Assembly: GCA_009694025.1 (NCBI GenBank)
Contig: SHVZ01000025.1
Coordinates: 1 to 38,704, forward strand
Length of the DNA: 38,704 nucleotides
From: Alphaproteobacteria bacterium
GTDB taxonomy: Bacteria; Pseudomonadota; Alphaproteobacteria; SHVZ01
Reading direction: 5' to 3'
Below are positions 32,500-38,704 of the stretch, in pieces (within the stretch, counting starts at the first letter, position 1; each line of letters starts with the position of its first letter). A program made the position numbers and the translations under genes. Below the pieces are notes generated by a model. The model worked only from the letters and a program-made list of their open reading frames with translations, did not search any database and was not told the origin of the DNA.

Positions 32500-33345
32500 T
32501 TGCACGGAGCATCCGGGACTACCGCCCGCCTCGCTGAGGCGGAGCGGTCCCGCTCGACCTTGTCTGCGGAAGGAGCGCCGCCGCTGCTGGCGGTTCGCGA
32601 CGTCGTCGTGCGCTTCGGTGGCATCGTCGCGCTCGACGGCGTGTCCTTCGACCTGCCACCCGGGCGCATCCTCGGCCTGATCGGCCCGAACGGGGCCGGC
32701 AAGACCACGCTCTTCAATTGCCTCAGCCGCCTCTACACGCCCGTATCCGGCGACATCCAATTCGAGGGCCGGTCGATCCTCGGCCGTTCACCCCATCGCA
32801 TCGCCGAGATCGGCATCGGCCGCACGTTCCAGAACCTGGCGCTGTTCCGGGGGCTCTCGGTCCTCGACAACGTGCTGGTCGGCGGCCACACGCGGACGCG
32901 CGGCGACTTCTTGAGCGACGCGCTCGGGCTGCCCGGTGTCCGTGCGCGCGAGATCGCGCTCGCGCGCGCAGCCGATGAGTTCATCGACCATCTCGGCCTC
33001 GGCGCGGTCGCCCGGCTGCCGGTGGTCGGCCTTCCCTTCGGCACCCAGAAACGGGTCGAGCTGGCGCGGGCGCTGGTGATGCGCCCGAAGCTCCTCCTGC
33101 TGGACGAGCCGGCCGGCGGCCTCAACCACGAGGAGGTCGCGGACCTCGGCCGGCTCATCCGGCAGATCCGCGACGATCATGGGATCACCGTGCTCCTGGT
33201 CGAGCACCACATGGGACTGGTGATGTCGGTCTCCGACACCGTGGTCGCCCTCGATTTCGGCCGCAAGATCTGCGAGGGACCGCCCGCCCTGGTCCAGAAG
33301 GACGAGGCGGTGATCCGCGCCTATCTCGGAACGGCCACGGGATGA
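32500..33345 (+). CDS. livG: Branched-chain/aromatic-acid type ABC ATPase LivG
   Basis: A 281-residue ATPase of the LivG family. Walker A GPNGAGKT (62-69), the LivG-type signature LPFGTQKRVELARAL in place of LSGGQ, Walker B LLLLDEP, and switch His in LLVEHHM are all present. It starts with TTG at 32500, supported by GGGAGG (32487-32492) 7 nt upstream; this gives about 27 residues before the domain. It is followed by livF with a 4-nt overlap (ATGA). It powers uptake with LivF, LivH and LivM. Confidence 0.88.
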   Translation: MHGASGTTARLAEAERSRSTLSAEGAPPLLAVRDVVVRFGGIVALDGVSFDLPPGRILGLIGPNGAGKTTLFNCLSRLYTPVSGDIQFEGRSILGRSPHRIAEIGIGRTFQNLALFRGLSVLDNVLVGGHTRTRGDFLSDALGLPGVRAREIALARAADEFIDHLGLGAVARLPVVGLPFGTQKRVELARALVMRPKLLLLDEPAGGLNHEEVADLGRLIRQIRDDHGITVLLVEHHMGLVMSVSDTVVALDFGRKICEGPPALVQKDEAVIRAYLGTATG

Positions 33346-34055
33346 GTGCGCATCTCGCTGTTCGCGGCCTCCGCGCCTACTACGGCCAGACCCGGGCGCT
33401 GCACGGGCTCGACCTCGACCTCGCCGAAGGCGGGATCACGGCGCTGCTCGGGGCCAACGGTGCCGGCAAGACCACGGTGCTCCGGGCGATCTGCGGAATG
33501 ATCCGGAGCGAGGGCGAGATCCTGCTCGACGGCAAGGCGATCGGCGGCATTGCGGTCGAGGACGTGGTCCGGCTCGGCGTCGCCCATGTGCCGGAGGGCC
33601 GCGGCACCTTCGTCCGCCTGACGGTCGAGGAGAACCTCGGGCTCGGCGCCATGATCCGCCGCGACCGCGCCGAGGTCGCCCGCGACATCGAGCGCGTCTA
33701 CGCGCACTTTCCGCTCCTGAAGGAGCGCCGCCGCCAGCAGGCGGGGACCCTGAGCGGCGGCGAGCAGCAGATGCTCGCGGTCGGCCGTGCGCTGATGCTG
33801 CGCCCGCGGGTGATGCTCCTGGACGAGCCGTCCTTCGGTCTGGCGCCGCGGATGGTGGCTGAGGTGTTCGAGATTCTGAAGGCGGTCAACCGCTCGGATA
33901 GGGTAAGCGTGCTCTTGGTGGAGCAGAACGCGACGCTGGCCCTTGCGTTCGCCGACCGCGCCTACCTGATCGAGACCGGCCGCATCGTCATGTCCGGATC
34001 GACGGCGGAGATCGGCGCGGACGAGAATGTCCGTCGCGCCTATCTCGGCTACTGA
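33342..34055 (+). CDS. livF: Branched-chain/aromatic-acid type ABC ATPase LivF
   Basis: A 237-residue ATPase of the LivF family, with Walker A GANGAGKT (37-44), signature LSGGEQQMLAVGRAL, Walker B LLDEPSFGLAP and the LivF-typical Gln instead of His in the switch (LLVEQN). The start overlaps the livG stop. It is 16 nt before livH. It normally pairs with LivG in a heterodimer. Length is standard. Confidence 0.92.
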   Translation: MSAHLAVRGLRAYYGQTRALHGLDLDLAEGGITALLGANGAGKTTVLRAICGMIRSEGEILLDGKAIGGIAVEDVVRLGVAHVPEGRGTFVRLTVEENLGLGAMIRRDRAEVARDIERVYAHFPLLKERRRQQAGTLSGGEQQMLAVGRALMLRPRVMLLDEPSFGLAPRMVAEVFEILKAVNRSDRVSVLLVEQNATLALAFADRAYLIETGRIVMSGSTAEIGADENVRRAYLGY

Positions 34056-34071
34056 GGAAGAAGGGGAGGGA

Positions 34072-34950
34072 ATGGAGCTCTTTCTGCATCAGCTCCTGGC
34101 GGGGATCGCCACCGGCGGCATCTACGCCTGCATGGCGCTCGCGGTGGTGATGATCTACCAGTCGATCGACCACTTCAATTTCGCCCAGGGCGAGATGGCG
34201 ATGTTCTCGACCTACATCGCCTGGCAGCTGCTGGCCTGGGGCTGGCCTTATTGGGGCGCGTTCGCGGCCACCGTCGCGCTCTCGTTCATCGGCGGCGTGG
34301 TGATCGAGCGAACCCTGTTCAAGCCGATCCGCAACGCCCCGGTCTTGAGCCACATCGTCGTCTTCATCGCCATGTTCTCGATCCTGAACAGCGTCGCCGG
34401 TTTCACCTGGGAATACACGATCAAGAGCTTTCCGAGCCCGTTCCCCTCCGAACCCCTTTTCGGTAACCGGCTGATTAGCGCCCATGACCTCGGCATGATC
34501 GGCATCACCGTCGTCCTTCTGGTGCTGCTCTACGTCCTCTTCCGCCACACCCGCCTCGGTCTTGCGATGCGGGCGGCGGCGGCGAACCCGGAGTCGGCGC
34601 GGCTGGTCGGCATCCGCGTCGGCTGGATGGTGGCGCTCGGCTGGGGCCTGGCCGCCGCCATCGGCGCCATTGCCGGGATGATGATCGCGCCCATCGTCTT
34701 CCTCGAGCCCAATATGATGCTGGGCATCCTGCTCTACGGACTCGCCGGCGCTGTGGTCGGCGGCCTCACCAGCCCGGTCGGCGCCGTTATCGGCGGCTTT
34801 GCCGTCGGCATCGTCGAGAACCTGGCAGGCACCTTCATTCCCGTCATCGGAAAGGAGCTCAAGCTCACCATCGCGCTGGTCCTGATTGTCGCCGTCCTCA
34901 TGATCAAGCCCTCCGGCCTGTTCGGCCGGACGGCGGTCAGCCGGGTCTGA
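34072..34950 (+). CDS. livH: ABC permease LivH
   Basis: A 292-residue permease with about eight hydrophobic segments. The ATG at 34072 lies just after GGGGAGGG; an in-frame ATG 45 nt earlier lies inside livF. Family features are LLAGIATGGIYACMALAVV at the start, NFAQGEMAMFSTYIAW (a LivH hallmark), and the cytoplasmic coupling loop RLGLAMRAAAANPESARLVG. It precedes livM by 3 nt. Together with LivM it forms the membrane channel. Confidence 0.92.
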   Translation: MELFLHQLLAGIATGGIYACMALAVVMIYQSIDHFNFAQGEMAMFSTYIAWQLLAWGWPYWGAFAATVALSFIGGVVIERTLFKPIRNAPVLSHIVVFIAMFSILNSVAGFTWEYTIKSFPSPFPSEPLFGNRLISAHDLGMIGITVVLLVLLYVLFRHTRLGLAMRAAAANPESARLVGIRVGWMVALGWGLAAAIGAIAGMMIAPIVFLEPNMMLGILLYGLAGAVVGGLTSPVGAVIGGFAVGIVENLAGTFIPVIGKELKLTIALVLIVAVLMIKPSGLFGRTAVSRV

Positions 34951-34953
34951 GCC

Positions 34954-35973
34954 ATGGCGGCCAGGGAAGACATCGCCGAGGTCGCGGCCCCGCGTGTGGG
35001 CGGGCTCACGTTTCCGGCCTGGCAGCGGCTGCTGACGGTCGGCGTCCTGATCGTCGGGCTCGCGATCCCGCTGTTCGTCAGGAACTTCACGGTGTTCCAG
35101 CTGACGCTGGTGATGATCTATGCCATCGCCATCCTCGGCCTCAACCTGTTGACGGGAATCAACGGACAGTTCTCCCTCGGCCACAGCGCCTTCTATGCGA
35201 TCGGGGCCTACACGACGGCGATTCTGATGGACCGCTTCGGCGTTCCCTACGCGCTGACCCTGCCGGTGGCGGGCGTCATCTGCCTGATCGCCGGTTTCCT
35301 CTTCGGATTGCCGGCGCTTCGGCTCGAAGGCCTTTATCTCGCGCTCGCCACCTTCGCCCTGGCGGTTGCCACGCCGCAGCTCCTTAAGCTGTCGCTGTTC
35401 GAGCGCTGGACCGGCGGCGTCCAGGGTATCGTCATCGTCAAGCCCGATCCGCCCTTTGGCCTGCCTTTGAGTCAGGATCAGTGGCTCTACTACTTCACGC
35501 TCGCGGTTCTCGTCGTCATGTTCGCCGCGGCGGCGCGGCTGATCTCGAGCCGTACCGGACGCGCGCTGAAGGCGATCCGCGACAACCCGCTTGCCGCCAA
35601 GGCGATGGGCATTGACACCGCCCTCTACAAGTCCTTGGCCTTCGGCGTGAGCGCCCTCTACACCGGCGTCGCCGGCGCGCTCGGTGCCATTGTCATCCAG
35701 TTCGTCGCCCCGGACAGCTTCACCTTCTTCCTCGCCGTCAGCTTTCTGGTCGGGATGGTGGTCGGTGGCGTCGGCTCCATTCCGGGGGCGTTGATCGGCG
35801 GCGCATTCATCATGTTTGTTCCCAATCTGGCCGAGCAGGTCTCGAAGGGGCTGGCTTGGGCGGTCTACGGAGTTATTCTGATCCTGGTCATCTACGTCAT
35901 GCCGACCGGGGCCGCGGGCTTCGTTCGTCTGGTTGCGGGCCGTGTCGCCCGCGTAGTTTCGTCGAACCGGTAA
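34954..35973 (+). CDS. livM: ABC permease LivM
   Basis: A 339-residue permease. The hallmark GLNLLTGINGQFSLGHSAFY lies near 55-75 and the coupling loop GRALKAIRDNPLAAKAMGI near 205-223. It has about nine hydrophobic segments and a short cytoplasmic N-terminal extension. It is preceded by livH and followed after 14 nt by the binding protein. No fused ATPase domain, which some LivM proteins have, is present. Confidence 0.92.
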   Translation: MAAREDIAEVAAPRVGGLTFPAWQRLLTVGVLIVGLAIPLFVRNFTVFQLTLVMIYAIAILGLNLLTGINGQFSLGHSAFYAIGAYTTAILMDRFGVPYALTLPVAGVICLIAGFLFGLPALRLEGLYLALATFALAVATPQLLKLSLFERWTGGVQGIVIVKPDPPFGLPLSQDQWLYYFTLAVLVVMFAAAARLISSRTGRALKAIRDNPLAAKAMGIDTALYKSLAFGVSALYTGVAGALGAIVIQFVAPDSFTFFLAVSFLVGMVVGGVGSIPGALIGGAFIMFVPNLAEQVSKGLAWAVYGVILILVIYVMPTGAAGFVRLVAGRVARVVSSNR

Positions 35974-35987
35974 CCAAGGAGGAAACC

Positions 35988-37214
35988 ATGACTACAAGGC
36001 GAACTCTGCTGGCGGCGGCGGCCCTGGCCGGCGTCGCGCTCGTCTCCTCGCCGTCGCTGGCGCAGAAGAAATACGATCCAGGCGCCAGCGACACCGAGAT
36101 CAAGGTCGGCAACATCAACCCGTACAGCGGACCGGCCTCGGCCTACGGACTGATCGGCAAGACCATCGACGCTTACTTCAAGAAGGTGAACGCCGAGGGC
36201 GGCATCAACGGCCGCAAGATCACCTTCATCAGCTACGACGACGGCTTCAGCCCGCCGAAGACGGTCGAGCAGGCGCGGAAGCTGGTCGAGAGCGACGAGG
36301 TGCTGCTGATCTTTCAGTCGTTGGGTACGGCCGGCAACACGGCGATCCAAAAGTACATGAACGGCAAGAAGGTGCCGCAGCTCTTCGTCGCCACCGGCGC
36401 CACCCAGTTCGGCAATCCCAAGGAGTACCCCTGGACCATGGGCTGGCAGCCCAACTATCAGAGCGAAGGCCGTATCTACGCCAAGTACATCCTGGACAAG
36501 CATCCGGCCGGCAAGATCGGCATCCTCTACCAGAACGACGACTACGGTAAGGACTACCTGAAAGGGCTCAAGGACGGACTCGGGGCTAAGGCCGCCTCGA
36601 TGATCGTCGCCGAGCTGCCCTACGAGGTCGCCGACCCGACTGTCGACTCGCAGATCGTGACCCTGAAGTCGAAGGGCGCCGACGTCTTCTTCAACGTGAC
36701 CACGCCCAAGTTCGCGGCCCAAGCCATCCGCAAGGCGGCGGAGATCGGCTGGAAACCGGTCCACCTCCTGAACAACGTGTCCAACTCCGTCGGTTCGGTG
36801 CTGAAACCGGCCGGGCTCGAGGCCTCGAAGGACATCCTGTCGACCGGCTACATCAAGGACGCGACCGACCCGACCTGGAAGGACGATGCCGCCATGAAGG
36901 AGTGGGAGGCCTTCATGAACAAGTACTTCCCCGACGGCGACAAGACCTCGAGCTTCACCAACTACGCCTACACCGTGGCCCAGAGCCTGGTGCAGGTGCT
37001 GAAGCAGGCCGGCAACGAGCTGACGCGTGAGAATGTCATGAAGCAGGCCGCCAACCTGAAGAACGTCGAGCTCGGGATGCTGTTGCCGGGTATCAAGCTC
37101 AACAGCGGACCGAACGACTTCTATCCGATCGAGCAGATGCAGATGCAGCGTTTCGACGGCGAACGCTGGCACCTGTTCGGCCCGGTGATGTCCGGCGAGA
37201 TCGGCGGAAGCTGA
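35988..37214 (+). CDS. livJ: Periplasmic leucine/aromatic-acid type binding protein LivJ-like
   Basis: A 408-residue type I periplasmic binding protein (Peripla_BP_6). The ATG at 35988 has AAGGAGG 5 nt upstream. The Sec signal peptide ends SLA-QKK near residue 26. Lobe motifs include KVGNINPYSGPAS, VNAEGGINGRKI, YQNDDYGKDYLKGL and FNVTTPKFAAQAIRKA. The family includes leucine, urea and aromatic-acid binders such as CouP. Given the divergent beta-oxidation operon, a carboxylic or dicarboxylic acid is more likely than leucine. It is the last gene of the iclR-liv operon before a strong terminator. Confidence 0.88.
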   Translation: MTTRRTLLAAAALAGVALVSSPSLAQKKYDPGASDTEIKVGNINPYSGPASAYGLIGKTIDAYFKKVNAEGGINGRKITFISYDDGFSPPKTVEQARKLVESDEVLLIFQSLGTAGNTAIQKYMNGKKVPQLFVATGATQFGNPKEYPWTMGWQPNYQSEGRIYAKYILDKHPAGKIGILYQNDDYGKDYLKGLKDGLGAKAASMIVAELPYEVADPTVDSQIVTLKSKGADVFFNVTTPKFAAQAIRKAAEIGWKPVHLLNNVSNSVGSVLKPAGLEASKDILSTGYIKDATDPTWKDDAAMKEWEAFMNKYFPDGDKTSSFTNYAYTVAQSLVQVLKQAGNELTRENVMKQAANLKNVELGMLLPGIKLNSGPNDFYPIEQMQMQRFDGERWHLFGPVMSGEIGGS

Positions 37215-37228
37215 GCCGGCCGAAAAGC

Positions 37229-37252
37229 GGGGAGGGCGCCCGCGCCCTCCCC
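37229..37252 (+). terminator. Terminator after livJ
   Basis: An uninterrupted inverted repeat, GGGGAGGGCGC (37229-37239) and GCGCCCTCCCC (37242-37252), 14 nt after the livJ stop. The realistic stem is 9 bp with a 6-nt loop. A pyrimidine-rich GTTTCTCT follows about 8 nt later. It probably ends the iclR-liv transcript. Confidence 0.6.
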
Positions 37253-37271
37253 ATGGCCGTTTCTCTATCGC

Positions 37272-37409
37272 TCACGCGGCGCCGAGCTTCGCCTTCAGGC
37301 GGAGGACGGCGCTGTCCGGCGTGGCGATGAGCCGGCGCCGGGGATCGCGAGCGGCGATCGCCTCGCGTGCCGGCGCCATCGAGAACTGCCCGAGGACGAG
37401 CGCGGGCAT
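37272..37409 (-). pseudogene. Remnant of an Asp/Glu racemase family gene (C-terminal part only)
   Basis: On the minus strand the last 45 residues before a TGA at 37272-37274 read ALVLGQFSMAPAREAIA and then RLIATPDSAVLRLKAKLG. This resembles the end of aspartate/glutamate/hydantoin racemase family proteins (conserved LxQxSM then a TPxxAV...L block). The remaining roughly 200 residues that should lie at higher coordinates are missing, and that DNA encodes the dehydrogenase on the other strand. The boundary near 37409 is approximate, and the match is by memory of the family. Confidence 0.5.
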
Positions 37410-37432
37410 GGGAGGTGTCTGCTGTGCTAGAA

Positions 37433-37460
37433 GGGGCGGCGCCGGCCTGAGCGCCGTCCC
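37433..37460 (+). promoter_or_regulatory. Leader hairpin before the tartrate/malate dehydrogenase
   Basis: GGGGCGGCGC (37433-37442) pairs with GCGCCGTCCC (37451-37460), 10 bp with one G-U and an 8-nt loop, ending 25 nt before the ATG at 37486. It could be a weak terminator of upstream transcription or a 5' leader structure. No T-run follows. Confidence 0.3.
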
Positions 37461-37485
37461 TTCACCCCGAGAGACAAGTCCCGAC

Positions 37486-38562
37486 ATGCGTCAGCACAAG
37501 ATCGCCGCCATCCCCGGCGACGGGATCGGCCAGGAGGTCATCGCGGCCGGCCTCGAGGTCCTGGAGGTCTGCGCCAGCCGCGACGGCGGCTTCCGGCTCG
37601 CGGTCACGCCCTTCGACTGGGGCTCCGACTACTACAAGAAGCACGGCGTGATGATGCCGGCCGACGGCCTCGACCGGCTTCGCCCGTTCGACTCCATCTA
37701 CTTCGGCGCGGTCGGCGCCCCGGACGTGCCCGATCACGTGACGCTCTGGGGGCTCAGGCTCGCCATCTGCCAGCCCTTCGACCAGTACGCCAACGTCCGG
37801 CCGACCCGCATCCTGCCGGGGATCGAAAGCCCGCTCAGGAACGTGAAGCCAGGCGACCTCGACTGGGTCATCGTCCGCGAGAATTCCGAAGGCGAGTACG
37901 CCGGCCAGGGCGGACGCTCGCACAAGGGCTTGCCGGAGGAGGTCGCGACCGAGGTCTCGATCTTCACCCGCGCCGGCGTCGCGCGGATCATGCGCTTCGC
38001 CTTTGCGCTGGCGCGCTCGCGGCCGCGGAAGCTCCTGACCGTCGTCACCAAGTCGAACGCCCAGCGCCACGGCATGGTGCTGTGGGACGAGATCGCCGCC
38101 GAGGTCGCCCGCGAGTTTCCGGAGGTCACATGGGACAAGATGCTGGTCGACGCCATGACCATGCGCATGACCTTGAAGCCGCGGTCGATCGACACGGTCG
38201 TCGCCACCAACCTGCATGCCGACATCCTGTCGGACCTGGCGGCGGCTTTGGCGGGATCGCTCGGCATCGCCCCGACGGCCAACCTGAATCCCGAGCGCAA
38301 ATTCCCCTCGATGTTCGAGCCGATTCACGGCTCGGCCTTCGACATCGCCGGCAAGGGCATCGCCAATCCGGTCGGCACCTTCTGGTCGGCGGTGATGATG
38401 CTGGAGCACCTCGGCGAGGGGGCCGCCGCCGGGCGGTTGATGCGGGCGATCGAGCGGGTGACCGCCGATAGGAAGCTGCACACGCCCGATCTCGGCGGCA
38501 ATGCCACGACGCGTCAGGTGACCGACGCGACGTGCGCGGCGCTGCTCGGCGACAATCTCTAG
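37486..38562 (+). CDS. Tartrate / D-malate dehydrogenase (beta-decarboxylating)
   Basis: A 358-residue member of the isocitrate/isopropylmalate dehydrogenase family, closest in pattern to tartrate dehydrogenase/D-malate dehydrogenase (TtuC/DmlA). Features: IPGDGIGQEV (9-18), RENSEGEYAG with Tyr138, TKSNAQRHG with Lys189, metal aspartates near Asp223, Asp246 and Asp250, and the NAD loop EPIHGSAFDIAGKGIANP (278-295). It oxidises tartrate or D-malate, with decarboxylation of the latter to pyruvate. The ATG at 37486 is chosen because the domain begins immediately. The final TAG codon coincides with the TA target of the adjoining IS630 element, so the C-terminus may have been altered. Confidence 0.85.
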   Translation: MRQHKIAAIPGDGIGQEVIAAGLEVLEVCASRDGGFRLAVTPFDWGSDYYKKHGVMMPADGLDRLRPFDSIYFGAVGAPDVPDHVTLWGLRLAICQPFDQYANVRPTRILPGIESPLRNVKPGDLDWVIVRENSEGEYAGQGGRSHKGLPEEVATEVSIFTRAGVARIMRFAFALARSRPRKLLTVVTKSNAQRHGMVLWDEIAAEVAREFPEVTWDKMLVDAMTMRMTLKPRSIDTVVATNLHADILSDLAAALAGSLGIAPTANLNPERKFPSMFEPIHGSAFDIAGKGIANPVGTFWSAVMMLEHLGEGAAAGRLMRAIERVTADRKLHTPDLGGNATTRQVTDATCAALLGDNL

Positions 38563-38704
38563 AGCGTTTTCCGATCATTCTGGCTCGTAGCCTGAGTTTG
38601 TGAAGAAGTTGGCGCAGTCTGTCGCCGTGAAGAGTTCGATGGCGTTTGCGATGGCTTCCCAGAGAGCGTCGCGGGTGCGAGCGGCAGTTTTTCGCAGGAA
38701 GGCC
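38562..38704 (-). mobile_element. IS630-family insertion sequence, 3' end (partial)
   Basis: The right edge of the window contains the 3' end of a second insertion element read on the minus strand: the end of the transposase gene (stop at 38575) followed by a terminal segment GAGCGTTTTCCGATCATTC. IS630-family elements insert at TA; here TA (38560-38561) immediately precedes the terminal G. The element's other end is outside the window, so the boundary is inferred. Confidence 0.7.
38575..38704 (-). CDS. IS630-family transposase, C-terminal fragment (runs off the window)
   Basis: The last 42 residues before TGA (38575-38577) read AFLRKTAARTRDALWEAIAN, then a segment with FTATDCANFFTNSGYEPE. 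This matches the conserved C-terminal tail of IS630-family DDE transposases (alanine-rich TxDALWxAIxxxLxxF then ECxNYFxxxGY). The catalytic DDE residues are in the missing part. The gene itself looks intact up to the window edge. Confidence 0.72.
   Translation of the reverse strand, partial: AFLRKTAARTRDALWEAIANAIELFTATDCANFFTNSGYEPE

Noticed and set aside
1-38704. A composite transposon carrying the catabolic genes.
   Set aside because: The two flanking elements are from different families (IS3 and IS630), with different ends and transposases, so they cannot mobilise the region together by the usual route.
1-38704. CRISPR arrays, tRNA or rRNA genes, riboswitches.
   Set aside because: No regularly spaced repeats, no cloverleaf-like segments with a T-loop consensus, and no conserved riboswitch cores were seen in the intergenic gaps, all of which are under 300 bp.

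Overview
The window is GC-rich, almost fully coding, and reads like an alphaproteobacterial soil or rhizosphere genome. It carries many ABC importers with high-affinity binding proteins, separate pcaH/pcaG/pcaB/pcaC genes, a pim-type dicarboxylate beta-oxidation operon of the Rhodopseudomonas/Bradyrhizobium kind, and IS3 and IS630 family fragments at the two ends. I cannot name a genus from sequence alone. I see no rRNA, tRNA, CRISPR array or replication origin.

Layout. (1) 1-140: the 5' end of an IS3-family element, with the start of its OrfA on the minus strand. (2) 200-2373: a membrane-anchored peptidoglycan-binding protein, a MAPEG protein, and a convergent D-2-hydroxyacid dehydrogenase. 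(3) 2574-9971: two tandem paralogous family-5 (peptide/nickel-type) binding proteins with no permease beside them, then a proline-iminopeptidase-like hydrolase, a neutral-ceramidase-fold protein and a convergent amidase. (4) 10059-15134: an Ldh2-type malate/lactate dehydrogenase divergent from a tightly overlapping pcaHGBC operon (protocatechuate to beta-ketoadipate enol-lactone), followed by a convergent SDR. (5) 15209-18276: a third orphan family-5 binding protein, divergent from a UbiX-type flavin prenyltransferase, which is convergent with a haloacid-dehalogenase-like HAD. (6) 18425-25357: an operon of a mannonate-dehydratase-like enzyme, a Tat-exported binding protein, two permeases and one fused double ATPase. 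It looks like a complete importer plus first catabolic step for a sugar acid or uronide. (7) 25430-37214: a divergent pair of units. On the minus strand is pimF-pimA-pimC-pimD-like beta-oxidation. On the plus strand are an IclR regulator and a complete livGFHMJ branched-chain/aromatic-acid type ABC importer. The 126-bp gap between them holds three related half-sites that look like an IclR operator. (8) 37272-38704: a remnant of an Asp/Glu racemase, a tartrate/D-malate dehydrogenase, and the 3' end of an IS630-family transposase. That element's TA target appears to lie inside the dehydrogenase stop codon.

How it works together (inference): the region is a patchwork of catabolic modules for carboxylates (aromatic, dicarboxylic, sugar-acid). 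Each has its own importer or binding protein, and the end products feed the TCA cycle. The best-defined candidate system is the IclR-liv / pimFACD divergon, a self-contained uptake, activation and beta-oxidation unit under one regulator. It has no thiolase in the window. The other notable features are a duplicated promoter block in front of the two tandem binding proteins, symmetrical sites in several divergent gaps, a pca set without pcaD, and a ceramidase-fold protein without the family's serine motif.
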